Positions 1-11,089 of a stretch of 64,000 nt of DNA are shown here, one piece after another. How positions within the stretch are numbered: position 1 is the first letter of the stretch; the number at the start of each line of letters is the position of its first letter. Under the pieces are notes generated by a model. The model made no database searches, was not told the origin of the DNA, and saw only the letters and a list, made by a program, of their open reading frames with translations. This DNA is from Eonycteris spelaea (taxonomy: Eukaryota; Chordata; Mammalia; Chiroptera; Pteropodidae): NCBI GenBank assembly GCA_003508835.1, contig PUFA01000021.1:6736501-6800500 (forward strand), in the 5' to 3' direction. Position numbers and translations under genes: made by a program.

Positions 1-780
1 CACTGTTTAAATGCTCAAAACCATCCAGGCTAAGTAGTGTTTCTATCAAACAAGCTAACACATTGTTAAATAAATGAGAAAAAAAAACTAGAGTGAAAAT
101 GTACTGGAAGAAAAAAAAACTTGCCTGTGTATTATGCTCAAATTTTAAAATATATGAGAAATTCTCATTGTGCAATATCTCATAACTGAAGTTAACTAAA
201 TTTTGGTGGCAAAATGATTTCAACTATACTAATATTAATTTTTTTAAGCTCCATGATAACTTTAAAGAACATCACAGTCAGGTAAAAATATCCCACGTCA
301 CAGTGAATGTAGGTGCTGTGAATATAGTTTTAGTGAATAAATATTTGGCAGTGGTCATTTTTCAAATGAAAAGTAACTCACATTTAATGTTCTATAATTC
401 TATGAGGAGATACTACTGTGTCATCAGTAGAAAAAGTAAAGTGAGGCAGAGGGAGTTTTGGTGATTTACAAGATACATTCTTCTAATAACTTGAATGTAG
501 GCAAGAACATCTGATGGTTCCTGATAGATTTTTACTGAATTGTATGTTGCTGAGAGATGTTTACTAAATTGACTCTGACACTTTTTTTTACACAATTGAT
601 CAATTCACTAACTAACTTTTATCAAATTGATTTCAGGAAACATTCCCCACATTTTTGGACCCTGTAAGGAACATAATGCACTTTCACAATTAATAAAAGT
701 GGAAAATGGCATGTTGTTTTCAACCTTTTAAATGATCTGTGTATGTCTTTATCTACCCTTTATCTCTCATCTGTCAGTAA
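1..780. other. Unassigned AT-rich DNA
   Basis: I see no gene, recognisable repeat or RNA here. Short open frames on both strands lack codon structure or splice context and look like chance. Confidence 0.6.
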
Positions 781-821
781 TCATCATAATCATCATCATC
801 AATATCATCATCATCATCATC
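781..821. repeat. (CAT)n simple repeat
   Basis: An imperfect trinucleotide run of CAT/ATC units about 41 bp long, interrupted by AAT units. It is an ordinary microsatellite with no gene context. Confidence 0.9.
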
Positions 822-1138
822 CATCTAGCATTCACTAAAGTTAAATAAAGCTGAGACAGAAATTTCTAGTATCAGAGTTGGGTAGAGGCTCCCCAGGTAT
901 ATCCAGTGAGGCAGGTGCTAGAATTAGAATTACTGCAATTCAAGGTTCATTAACCGTTTATAATTATAGATAATGTGAATATGTAAACAAACAGGTCGAC
1001 ATTTGCTTTTTATGCCAATTTTCAATGTATTAATTGTCAACGAAGAAATGTTTTTTTCCAAAGACTTGCAAGCGTATCTACAGTTGGAGGCACCATTTTC
1101 TTGATTTTAAATGAGTGGAAAAAGAAAATAATTTCCTT
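822..1138. other. Unassigned DNA
   Basis: Nothing recognisable between the CAT repeat and the L1 fragment. Confidence 0.5.
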
Positions 1139-1358
1139 TTTGCTGGGAATGTAAATTGGTAAAGCCGCTATGGAAAACAGCATGGAAGTTCCTCAGGAAA
1201 TTTTTAAAAATGAAATTATCATATGACCCAACAATCCCACCTCTGGGTAAATATCCAAATAAATTAAAATCAGAATCTTGAAGAGATAGCTGCACCTCCC
1301 CCCTCACCACTCCCCCCCCCCCCCGCTGTTCATTATAGTGTTGTTCACAAAAGCCAAG
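1139..1358 (+). mobile_element. L1 LINE fragment, end of ORF2
   Basis: The strand reads like the distal end of mammalian L1 ORF2. It has a 'GGGAATGTAAATTGGTA' stretch, then 'TATGGAAAACAGCATGG', 'ATATGACCCAACAATCCCAC' and 'TTCATTATAGTGTTGTTCAC', in the order found in L1. Homology stops abruptly after 'AGCCAAG'. A C13 run at about 1312-1324 interrupts it. The fragment is 5' and 3' truncated and cannot encode a reverse transcriptase. Its divergence suggests an old L1M-type copy. Confidence 0.8.
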
Positions 1359-1990
1359 TGTGTTCTGGCATTTTAATTAAGGTTTTGTAAATTTCGCCTG
1401 GCAGGTCTGTTTCTCTGGGTCTGAATTTTGACTGATCTACCTGACAGCCTACTCTATGGATCTTGGGTTTCCTTAGATGAGTTTTCAGTTTCTTGCTCAG
1501 CTCATTTTTTTTTTTTTTAAATAAGCCCCGGTTATAGGAAAGTGCTGAAGAACAGGGTTTCCACCAATGATGAGAAAAATGTGTTCTTTCTTTATACAGC
1601 AATGAGCTATAAAGTGTGGTAGGCCAGGTGACCAAGTCTGATGGTTCTCTTCCAGCTCCAAAGGCAGAAAGACTTAGCCTGAGTCTTATCCCATTCTTAG
1701 CCTTTCCTGGGTCAGAAATCCATAGGACACCAAAGAATGAGATGTTATCCATAAACTTTGGATCTTCAATCTCTTCCCAGAGCCCACCCTTGCTGACCCT
1801 GTATCCGGAATTTCTTCAGCCCATGAGGTAGAAATTATGGACAAATCCCCCTCACTAGGACGCAGAGAAGGCCATAGCTTCGTTTACATACAGGTGCCTG
1901 GGTTTCAGGAGCCACTTGGCTCTTAGGCATTCAACATCGTGGAGATGGCAGGAAGGAGAATGGAGCCAGAAATGGTGCTTTAAATGTTCT
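1345..1990 (-). pseudogene. Unexplained protein-like block, possible processed pseudogene or retroelement interior
   Basis: This GC-richer block stands out from its AT-rich surroundings. On the minus strand one frame is open for about 157 codons, from a stop at 1816-1818 down to 1345. It includes a stretch reading LWEEIEDPKFMDNISFFG. The same frame is open upstream except for two adjacent stops at 1852-1857. A run of 14 A (minus strand) at 1507-1520 could be a degraded poly(A) tail or a slippage tract. Two points weaken a coding reading: a second frame is also locally open, and the frame runs about 14 bp into the neighbouring L1 fragment. I do not recognise the product. It may be a dead processed pseudogene, the interior of an endogenous retroelement, or GC-rich noncoding DNA. 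Confidence 0.3.
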
Positions 1991-2547
1991 CTGTCCCCAT
2001 CACCCTCACTCCTGACCTTTACGTACCTTCTTACTTTAATTTGAGATATGTCCTGTAAGGATTATTGAAAGACTCATATTTTAAGAACAGGCTTTAATAG
2101 TTTAATGCTAAGAATTTCAGCTTACCCTAGGTGTATGTAAAAGGAACAAAACAAAGCAAAACAGGTTTGATAAAAATAAAAATACTGTTCTTAAATTAAT
2201 ATTTTCTTTTAAAATTTTTCATGTTAGCCCTTTTAATTTTTCAGATGCAGAACTTCTAGATAGAAAACAAATGCAAAGTACTCAGTATTTTATAATATGA
2301 AAAGCTCACTATTATCTTTATATGAACTGAGGAAGAGAGAATTCACAGTTAATTCTTTTAAAGTTCACTTATTATCATTTGCTTTCAACCTTTAGAAGAC
2401 AAGGATTAATTATCTAATTATGGAATGACAGTACAATCTAAATACCTTTGTGTTTTCCCTTAATATAGGATATTTTAAAGTACCTATCTTTTTCAGTGTG
2501 GACTCAGTAGAGATGTAGTCCTTAAAATTGTGGTCCTTATACTATGT

Positions 2548-2554
<7 letters not shown>
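1991..2554. other. Unassigned AT-rich DNA
   Basis: No gene or recognisable repeat seen. Confidence 0.5.
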
Positions 2555-2585
<31 letters not shown>

Positions 2586-2603
2586 CGCGCGCGCGCGCGT
2601 GCG
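2555..2603. repeat. (CA)n followed by (GC)n microsatellite
   Basis: About 30 bp of CA dinucleotides passes directly into about 15 bp of GC dinucleotides, ending GTGCG. The alternating purine-pyrimidine phase breaks once at the CA/GC junction. CpG-dense alternating DNA is unusual in this AT-rich setting, and such sequences are classic Z-DNA formers. Confidence 0.92.
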
Positions 2604-4869
2604 GTGGGAAGCATATTTTAGGAAGCATACTTTTAATCATTTCACATTGGACACATGCTCATTTTACATATTTACCGATATTTGAAAGATAAATTCAAGA
2701 TCTAAAACCAATTTATGTTTTTATCGTATTTATAGTTCTTTAAACTTTTGATTGAATTTATTTATAAATTGTTGAATTAATCCATTTAAATCTTATCCTT
2801 CAACCCCTAGAGTTTTACCACCTATGCATACTCTGATCTCTCTACTGTTCTAAAAAAATCGAGCTGTTAAAAGAGAAAACCTTGTTGTTTATACTTCTCA
2901 GTCTCTTTTTTATGTAAAATAAGTAAAAATTACTATGTTTATAAATAATATGCTTTAGTAAAAGATGAATACATGAACATAATTATTTAGAAAAGGTAAA
3001 CACAGTTTTACCTGTTTTATAAAACTTTATTTTATTGTGTTCCTGTTCTTTTAAGAGTTTGGGGAAAATGTATACCCCCTTCCCCCCACACACACATATA
3101 CATAATAAAATTTAAATTAAAATTCATATTGCTTTATTTTAAGAGTTATTACAACATAGGAGAAGAATAAGAGTAAGATTCACTTTTCCATTAGGACTAG
3201 ACCATACTTAACTAAATTTGGCAGTATCTAATTTGAAATTTATACTTGTAAAAGATAGTCCAAATGGCAGATCGAATAGTGATGTGCTCAATCTATGTTT
3301 CTGCCAGTAAATGTAGGTGGATCTGATGACTGCTTCCTTGATGTGATTATGGAAATGTGTATAATAATAATGTATAAGTATATAAGCCTTGTAGTCAGAG
3401 ACTGTGTCATATGGAGATTTCAGTAATTTTCTATTTATTGAGACTTGTTTATAGCAGTTAGTAAGATATGTTTTATATTTAGAAATAGGATATATTTTTC
3501 TTCAAAAGCAGGTTTTATACATTGTTTTGAATTTTTCTTAATCAATTTAGTACTATTGTTCAAACTGACTTTTTTAGATTTGAAGGTTGGGGAATTTATT
3601 TTTGGTTTAAGTAATACCATCAAAACAAAATGCCAGATGCAATTTAGGACATGAAATTTTAAAAATGCAATCGAAAGGCAGAAAAGGATATTGCCATGAA
3701 AGGCTTCAGCGGTAACATCACAGCTGAAACTAGCAGCAATTTTGGCTCTAGTCAAGCTGGATGTGTCATCCCATAAAAAAAATTATTTTGTGAAAATCTA
3801 CACTCTAAGAGCCCAAAAATAAGCCTGGGTAAAAATATGTTTCAGTGTACAACTCTTACTGTAAAGATGACCTTTCTGAAAATAAGTTGAACTAGCCTGC
3901 TCAATGGAAGTCCTAAAACTCTATTTCTTTATTATGTGCAAAATCTTCAATCATCCTATTCAGGAACTTGTAATGGAAAATGCCACAGTGTATTGAATAA
4001 ATATTAATTTCCCAAATTTTCTGAGACTATCTGCTGCCCGGCTCTTCATAACATTGCTTGATTTGGTCTTAAAATGTAATCTCTTTTTAACCTCTATAGA
4101 ATAACATGTCACTTTGAGCTACAGTTGGTAGGCTCCATAAATGGAATTAAAGCAATATCAAGAAATGTTTCCTAATAAGACAGAACTTCCATAAAGACAA
4201 TTTTAAGTGTGTAACATGAGCTGTCTTTTCAGGAGTCCATATATCAAATTCATGTTTGTGCTCTTAGCCTGTTTACAGAGCGTTCCTCACGAAATAAAAC
4301 ATAGAGCAGGGGGCCATTCCATGGATACCAAGACAGCCTCTCCTAGACATGTCTGCGTGAACACACACTAAACTGATATAAAATCAACTTGAAGAGGAAT
4401 TTTTTCCATCTACAGAAATTATCTATTTCTTGCTTTTTTGGTTTGCCTTCCTCCTCTGTAAATGAAGACACTTCTCCATTAAAAGAAAGTCAGAAGACAG
4501 AATTATACTTTCTTAGGAAGTGAATATGTTCTTAAACAGAAATTGGAACAAAATGAAAATGCTTTGGGGCATGATGATAGTTTATTTTCTGACATATATA
4601 CGAGAAGATTTTGTTGCATGCTACAAAATAAACAACAGGAAGTGTACTTTCATCTGATGCTCTCAAAGATACTTGTCCCCACCACTGATATCTTGCTTGA
4701 TCGTGTGGCTTCCTTTGGCCAATGGAATGGTATTGCATATGTCAACCAAGGTTCTAAATGAACTCTCGTGGTTTGGCTCATCTCTTGCCCTCTGGTGAAT
4801 CTTCCATAAAGTTGAGTTTCTAGGAAGCCTGTTCTTCTCCTGTTGGAAGGCATTATAACGGTGCTGCAA
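2604..4869. other. Unassigned AT-rich DNA
   Basis: I see no supported gene. A 106-codon minus-strand open frame at 3435-3755 overlaps an open plus-strand frame and has no recognisable family or splice context. Short CA/TA runs occur near 3087-3105. Any repeats here are too decayed for me to name. Confidence 0.5.
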
Positions 4870-4949
4870 AGACTTCTATACCCTAACCCACAGAATGTGT
4901 GAATGTTACCTTAAGTGACAAAAGAGACTTCCCGAATGTGATTAAGTGG
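4870..4949 (+). mobile_element. MLT1 (ERVL-MaLR) LTR fragment, left part
   Basis: The order 'CCCTAACCC', 'GTGTGAATGTTACCTTA', then 'GTGATTAAG' matches the first third of MLT1-type solitary LTRs. The match breaks at 4950, where a Tigger-like sequence begins, and appears to resume at 5170. Confidence 0.6.
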
Positions 4950-4950
4950 A

Positions 4951-5160
4951 GTAGTCCCCCTTCGCTACAAATTTGCTTACCCGTGGTCAACCACAGTCCA
5001 AAAATTCTAGGATTTAATGGAAAATTCCAGCATAAATAATTCATAAGTTTTAAATTGCATGCTGTTCTGAGTGATGAAATCTCGAGCCATTTCCCTCTGC
5101 CCTCCTCAGGACACAAATCATCCCTTTGTCCAGCATTTCCATGCGATATGTCATGCTGCC
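4951..5160 (-). mobile_element. Tigger-type (TcMar) nonautonomous DNA transposon, partial
   Basis: It begins GTAGTCCCCCTTCGC, resembling the terminal repeat of a pogo/Tigger MITE. It carries 'TAAATAATTCATAAGTTTTA', which the complete copy at 42453-42937 also has on its minus strand in near-identical form. The two therefore belong to the same family in opposite orientations. Only one terminal region and the adjacent half are present. It sits inside an MLT1 LTR. Confidence 0.75.
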
Positions 5161-5169
5161 TCATAATAT

Positions 5170-5212
5170 ATTAAGTTAAAAAGGCTTGAAATTTTAGAAC
5201 TTGGATTACGGT
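5170..5212 (+). mobile_element. MLT1 LTR fragment, right part (possible continuation)
   Basis: 'TTAAGTTAAAAAGGCTTGAA' followed by 'CTTGGATTA' fits the MLT1 section that follows the point where the left fragment at 4870-4949 stops. This suggests one LTR split by the MITE. The match is short. Confidence 0.4.
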
Positions 5213-5639
5213 TCTTTTTTGAAAATCAATATAGATTATATATCACATACATTTAGTTAATAAAGAGATTGTAGGTGAATTAATATAAAAACAAATAATT
5301 ACTCGTTAATTGGAGATTGCAATTAGTCTTTCAAATTATCAGTTATGTTTTTTTGCCCAAATCATAAAAAAATAGATGAGCAAGCATTTAAAAATCAAAA
5401 CTTCACCCATTTTTTTCGTTAATCAGGTAATATTCTAATTTTGAGGTGCATAGAAAAATACTAGAGACCTTGTTATATTATGCCACTAAAAGTAGAATGT
5501 AGGGCTTTAATTTCATAGATTAGCAGCAATAACCCTAAATCGAGGATGTTTGCATATTTTAATTATCTTCCGAAGAAAATGAATGTGTATGGGTCTGTGT
5601 ATTTGTCTGTCTGTCTTCTATCAACTGTCTATAAAATTG
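5213..5639. other. Unassigned AT-rich DNA
   Basis: Nothing recognisable. There is a short (TCTG)-like run near 5605-5615. Confidence 0.5.
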
Positions 5640-6115
5640 TTAGGGAAATTGAAAGCTAGGATTGATATACAGGCCTAAGAATGAAAGTAAAAGACAGATT
5701 AGTAATAAATCGTGCAAGGTGCTGTGGCAATGTGGAGTCTCCGTACAGGTGTTTCTCCACAGCGGGTTCATGACATTCTGGTGGAGGGAAGAGTTCGTGG
5801 GCCAGCCCGTTTTTGGATAATGGTGATGTAACTTTCTCCCTTCACAGCACTCAGTTCTCAAGGTTGTTCTGTCCGTAGCTCCAGTTCGTAGGGCTTCCCA
5901 CAGCCACATCGCCAGATGTCCGGGGGTGACCACTTTGGATTAGGGAATAGCCTGGGGGTGACATTCACCCCGACAGTGTGTAAATGCAGAGTGATATTTC
6001 GAGATGTCAAAGAATTTCTGAGTTGCAAGATGTGTGTGAAATCCTGTGAGGTGTTGATGGGGTGGGAGTAGGAACTCACCCTGGACAGGTATAAGTGGCA
6101 GACATCATGCAAATG
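5640..6115 (-). other. Unexplained GC-richer block with two abutting minus-strand open frames
   Basis: Composition is higher in GC than on either side. On the minus strand an 84-codon frame (5858-6112) overlaps a 97-codon frame (5640-5933), as if one older reading frame had shifted. The upstream one has a cysteine-bearing WRCGCGKPYE stretch. The downstream one ends in a hydrophobic segment (LHDLLLICLLLSFLGLYI) that could be membrane-spanning if it were ever translated. I do not recognise a family. Retroelement interior, pseudogene or chance are all possible. Confidence 0.25.
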
Positions 6116-6230
6116 GAGACTGTGTCGTGGGTAGAGTAGGACTCCATGTACCTCTTTACTGCAAGGCGATATTCCTTACATTGGCCCGTTTCTAGGTCCA
6201 CTTATTCTGTCTTCTCAGGCGAAAGCCTCT

Positions 6231-6564
6231 GTCTTAGTCTTGGGCTACTGTGACACCATCACCACAAACTGGGCATGTTATACACAACAGAAATGTATTC
6301 CTCACCGTTCTGGATATTGGGAAGTCCAGGATCGTGAGGACAGCATGGTCACTATCTGGGGATGCCTCTCTCCTGGATTGCGGACTGCTGACTTCTTCAC
6401 ATGGTGGAAGCTGCCAGCAAGCTCTCTGGGCCTCTTTTATAGGGCACTGATCTCATTCTTGAGGGCTCTCGCTCTGTGATTTATGTACCACATAACGGCC
6501 CCAGCTCATCTTGGGGTTAGGATTTCAACATTTGAATTTTGGAAGAATATAAATATTCAGACCA
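6231..6564 (-). mobile_element. MaLR LTR (MST/MLT1A-like), solitary
   Basis: The plus strand shows the antisense of a MaLR LTR. It opens 'GTCTTAGTCTTGGGCT', then 'ACAACAGAAATGTATTCCTC', a 'TTCTGGATATTGGGAAGTCC' block, 'CACATGGTGGAAG', and closes 'AGGATTTCAACATTTGAATT' with an ATTCAGACC end. About 330 bp is usual for this LTR class. The copy is worn and no internal region flanks it. Confidence 0.75.
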
Positions 6565-9222
6565 GAGAAGACTCTCCCATTTTGGTGAAGTCTTACAGAA
6601 TGACCTGGGTTTGGGGATCACTATCACTACCTACCACTCTGTCAATTCACTCTCCAGTTCTGTATAACATCAGCTCATTCCCTCTATATCTGTGCCCCAT
6701 TTGCCAACATGATAGCTCTCCTCCTCTTTTCTGGTAAAACTTGATGGGTTATCATACACGATGTTTAATTATTGGTGATTTTTAAACAAATGACTTCATT
6801 TCCTAGAGCGGAAAAGGGCTTACACTATAAACACACTGATATGGTGTAGTGATAATATGAGCTTGTCATTCTACTAATGAAGTAAAGTACAAATGAGAAA
6901 TATCAGCTGATTTAATTTTATGTCACATTTAATTTTAAATGTGAATGACATAGAGGAATATTTTCCAACAACTTTCTGAGTTGCTATCATTCGCTATTTA
7001 TAAAATGAAATTTGGTGGATAGAAATTAGCATTTTACCAGTTCAGTCTTGACAAGGAAACCATCCACCAAACAAAAATTTCGAAGTTCCATCACAAATTG
7101 GCATAGTCAGAAAGCTGAAATTTTCCTAGTTTAAATGAAGAACATTTGTGATTTGTCTCGATTATGTGTATTTATCACTGCCTTTGTTTTCTTTCCTTAT
7201 AGATTATTCATACCCTTATTATTACAGACATGTTTACATAATACCCAATGTATTATCCTACATCGGTGACTCTTAAGGTGTAGACTCTTATGAATGGAGG
7301 CAACTAAAATAACAACTTGCTATGAATACAGCTATAGTAAAATATTTTGGTAAGATTTAGGAACATTAGACATTGTTTTAAATAGATTTTCTTTATATTA
7401 CTTAATATTAACTTAAATCATTAACTAATTGAAATTATTATGATTTTAATCATTTTTAATAAAGTCATTAACTAGGAATTTATATAATCTCGAACACCAC
7501 CTCTACTGAAACCTTTTCTCCAGTTCTCTGTTTTTGTTTAATCCTTTTGCCCTGGGAAGTGGAAATTGATCCCCATGTTTTTTGCTTTCCAAAAATGTCA
7601 CAAAGTTTGACAGCTCTACAATGAAGATGAAATTAGGATAACACAGCTCACAAAAAGAAAGACCCAGCTATATGCACACAGTTGTTCCTTAGCACTGAGA
7701 ACTCGAGAGACGAAGTGCTGTTTCCTAGGCAATGATGTCACCGCCTAGGGCAGCAGATGTCACCATTCAGGCATCATCAAAGAGCAAAGGGCGATGTGAG
7801 GATCTGAATTCTGGGACGTTCGTAATATCCACCAAAATCCTCACCCACCCCTCAGTATTCTGTCTGTGAATTACTGAAATAGTCCAAAACAGCTAAAAAT
7901 GGCTGCCTATCAGTGGAAATCTAGTGAAAAAGATATCTCCGCCAACTTGCTAGTTTTATATTTTGTCTGTATGTTTTAACCTATTGTGTCCACTGCTGTT
8001 TATGGAATTTTAGTAGAGTGTCTGGCAAATGATAAACTGAATCTATGAAATAGTTTGGTTCTGGTTCATCTGGAAGATACATAACTATCTGTGATTATTT
8101 GTAGTAGTAACAATAACTGCAATAATTTTAAATAAACGTAATTTTTAGGCATTTATATTTGTGTACTACTAGGATTCTATCTTTCTGCTACATTTTGATT
8201 ACCAGAGTAACTGTAAGAAATAATTACACAAAGTTGAGTCAACCCCTAAACCATTATTAGAGTTACTTCTCTTCAATACAGTGAGCTCATTGATATTTAA
8301 CTTAAAAAAGGAAGCAATATGTATAATGTATAAAAGAAAATGATATATGCATGCATTTTTTACAGCACTTTCAAGCATTTTTCATAAAATGTAGGTTAAG
8401 CAAACATAAACATTCTATTACACCACAATTATTGATACATAAGCAGGAAATGAGCCAAATGATGGTGATGATAAAACATGTAATGCTCTACAAATTCAGG
8501 ATGATTTCTATAGATTTTGCTATTCGATAGTCCATATTTGAGTGCTTTTCATTAGCAGGTAGAAAGCTTATATGATTATAGGAAAAAGGCAAGCTCATTA
8601 GCCTCCTTAGGGAATTACGTGCTTTATAGGGATAAGTACATTAACCCGCTTAATTTCAGGATAGCAAAGAAATATGGAACTTCAGTGAATGATACTAGGG
8701 ATTGTGATGTATAACTCATAAAAGAGTGCACTCTAAATTAGTATTTTATTTAATAACATGTTACCATACTAATAGTGATAAATTGATATATCTTTTTAAA
8801 ATTGAAAATGCATATGTAGTTTATTTGAAAAGACCAAAAAAAAAAAAAAAAAGAAGTTTGTAAGGTATTAATAAATTCAAAAAGTCTTCTGGATTCCTGA
8901 TTCATACACAGTCTCAGTGGAGACTTTGGCTTCAAATAAATTAATAATGAGCTTTTCGGATATTGCTTCGATAAACTCCTTGGGTTTCCCAATACTACTA
9001 AATACTTAATTCCTTATAATATTAAATTTATTTTTATTTAGTCAACAGTAATACATACAGAATACTATACATAATACTACATATAGTGTAATGTTTATGA
9101 TGTAATACACACACACATACTTAGATATATATTTAATTTTAGAATATTAAGTTGTCATCTAACCAATCCATATCTGTCAGTATCAGGCTTTGTTGATTTA
9201 ATTTTTAATTTTTAATGTAAAC
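6565..9222. other. Unassigned AT-rich DNA
   Basis: I see no supported gene. A bulged inverted repeat lies at 6919-6952. A GC-richer patch at about 7660-7900 holds two GATGTCACC motifs. An A18 run lies near 8835-8852. The rest is featureless to me. Confidence 0.5.
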
Positions 9223-9432
9223 CAGTATCTCCATTAGGGGCAACTTTACTACCCAGGGATGTTAAGAAAAATCCAGAGACATTTTTGATTGTCACAAGCG
9301 GAGAGGTAGGCTGCTACTGGCATCTAGTGAGTAGAGGCTGAGATGATGCTAAACTTCATACAACGCACCGACAGCTCCCACAACCAAGAATTATATGAAT
9401 CCAAATTTCAACAACAATAAGGTAGAGAAACT
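9223..9432 (+). mobile_element. MER5A-like hAT-Charlie MITE
   Basis: It contains 'CCAGAGACATTTTTGATTGT', 'TGCTACTGGCATCTAGTGAG', 'TAGAGGCTGAGATGATGCTA' and 'GACAGCTCCCACAACCAAGA', in the order of the MER5A consensus. It ends near 'GGTAGAGAAAC', where the terminal inverted repeat is expected. The length of about 200 bp fits. Such elements are nonautonomous and long inactive. Confidence 0.85.
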
Positions 9433-9974
9433 TATATAAATGGTAAATGGATGAAAAGTAATAATTATTTTAAGATAATAAAATAAGGTCATAGCTACAT
9501 TAATTTATTGAACTAAAATCCAACAAACAACAGCAGGTAAAGACACCATTATAACACATGTTATAATGGTCCTGAAGTCCAAATTATTATGTTCGGAAGA
9601 CATAATGCTACTTATTTCTGGAAAAGCAACATGTTAAGATCTCAAGTTTATTAATGACTAGATTATCTTCTAACTTTGTGTTTATTTTTAGATCTTTAGG
9701 GCTTACATTTGAAAGTGTTTTTAAATCCTGAGTAAAATTGTTTTTGCCATATAGAAAAATATATCTCTATTACTAATGTCTTTCATTTTAAAAACTAAAT
9801 ATTATTTTAATTTTCTTAAAGTTCACTCTTCAGATAACTATTTTGGTAAATCGAAAAGAGCTACGAATTAAACTTTAGAAATTTGCATAGTACCTTAGCT
9901 AATTAAAAAAGCAGCATTAATTTGATGACAAGAAACTTCATCTCTATGGTCTTCCTCCCCAAAAAAGTATTAAC
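9433..9974. other. Unassigned AT-rich DNA with a palindrome
   Basis: No gene seen. It contains the 26-bp palindrome listed separately. Confidence 0.5.
9545..9570. repeat. Perfect inverted repeat, 12-bp arms, 2-nt spacer
   Basis: ACCATTATAACA, then CA, then TGTTATAATGGT. Both arms match perfectly and pairing stops immediately outside. It could form a hairpin or small cruciform. No terminator or gene context is present. Confidence 0.9.
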
Positions 9975-10405
9975 CAAAGTCTAATCACGAGACAAACATC
10001 AGACAAACCCAAACTGAGGGACATCCCATAAGATGCCAGACCACTATCTCTCAAAATTGTTAAGATTATAGAGGGTAAGGAAAATCTGAGGCGGTGGGGG
10101 GGAGGGGGCGGAAAAAAACAGACCAGAGGAGGCTAAGAAGACATGACGCCTAAATGTAAAGTGTTATTCTGAATGGAATCCTGAAACAGAAAAAGGACAT
10201 CAGGGAAGGCGAAATGAAATGTGAATCAACTGTGGAGGGTAGTTTACAAGAATGTGCTAGTTATTTCCTCAGTTCTGACAAATGTATCGTCGTGACCTAA
10301 GAAGTTAGCAACAGAAGCAAGGTGTGGTATATACGGGAATTCTCTTACTCTGTTTGCAATTTCTCTGTAAATCTAAAATTATTTTTAAGTAATGTTTATT
10401 TACAA
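9975..10405 (+). mobile_element. L1M 3' untranslated region fragment
   Basis: The segments 'ACAAACATCAGACAAACCCA', 'AACTGAGGGACAT', 'GAAACAGAAAAAGGACATCA' and 'CTCTGTAAATCTAAAATTAT' follow the order of the 3' UTR of old L1M subfamilies and end near the expected poly(A) site. A G-rich polypurine stretch (about 10090-10112) sits within it. No ORF2 is attached. Confidence 0.75.
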
Positions 10406-11089
10406 AAAATATCCAGATAAAGGTCAACAGATTATACAAATGAAGTCATAAACGAAACAGCTATTTCAAATTATTTTTTTTATGTTTTTATCATTTGGTA
10501 GGATAAAATTTAGAGCATGGTGACATTTATGAGAAAGGATGAAAAAAAAATCTTTTCTAAGTAGAATTGAGAGAGGGCCATAGGGAGACACGTGATTCAC
10601 AATTACAATTTAGAACTTGGGAAAGTACAGCTGTATCTGTGATACTAAGAGTCTTCTGTATCTCCTTTTAGAGATGCTACAAATTAAATGAAACCAATGA
10701 CCGCAAGACAATATGAATATCTGCTCTAAATTTCATTTTCAAGTAATATACTTTGTCCAGATTCCTAGAGAAAGTTATACGACTCCAACTATTTTAATTA
10801 GACACTGTGAAATCCAATCAGTACGACACTAAGATGACGGTTCTAAAAGATGAAGTCATCTTTAACTGTTTTATGAGTCTCATCAATTCTCTGTGTCCAT
10901 TCCTGGTGAAAAAATCATGGGATCCATCAGGCTGTCATCATTTGGAGAAACAGATAACATTGCATACAACTACAATAACCTAGTTCATGTTTTTTAAAGG
11001 ATAATGTAACACAGGTGCACATATACATTCTAACTTTACCTGAAAAATAAGGTTCTTACTTGGAACATTCTGATGAAATAGATAGTAGC
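10406..11089. other. Unassigned DNA
   Basis: No gene or clear repeat seen. Confidence 0.5.

Noticed and set aside
10085..10112. G-quadruplex at a G-rich run
   Set aside because: Only two long G runs plus short ones, so a stable three-tetrad structure is doubtful. G-rich tracts are also usual in L1 3' UTRs.
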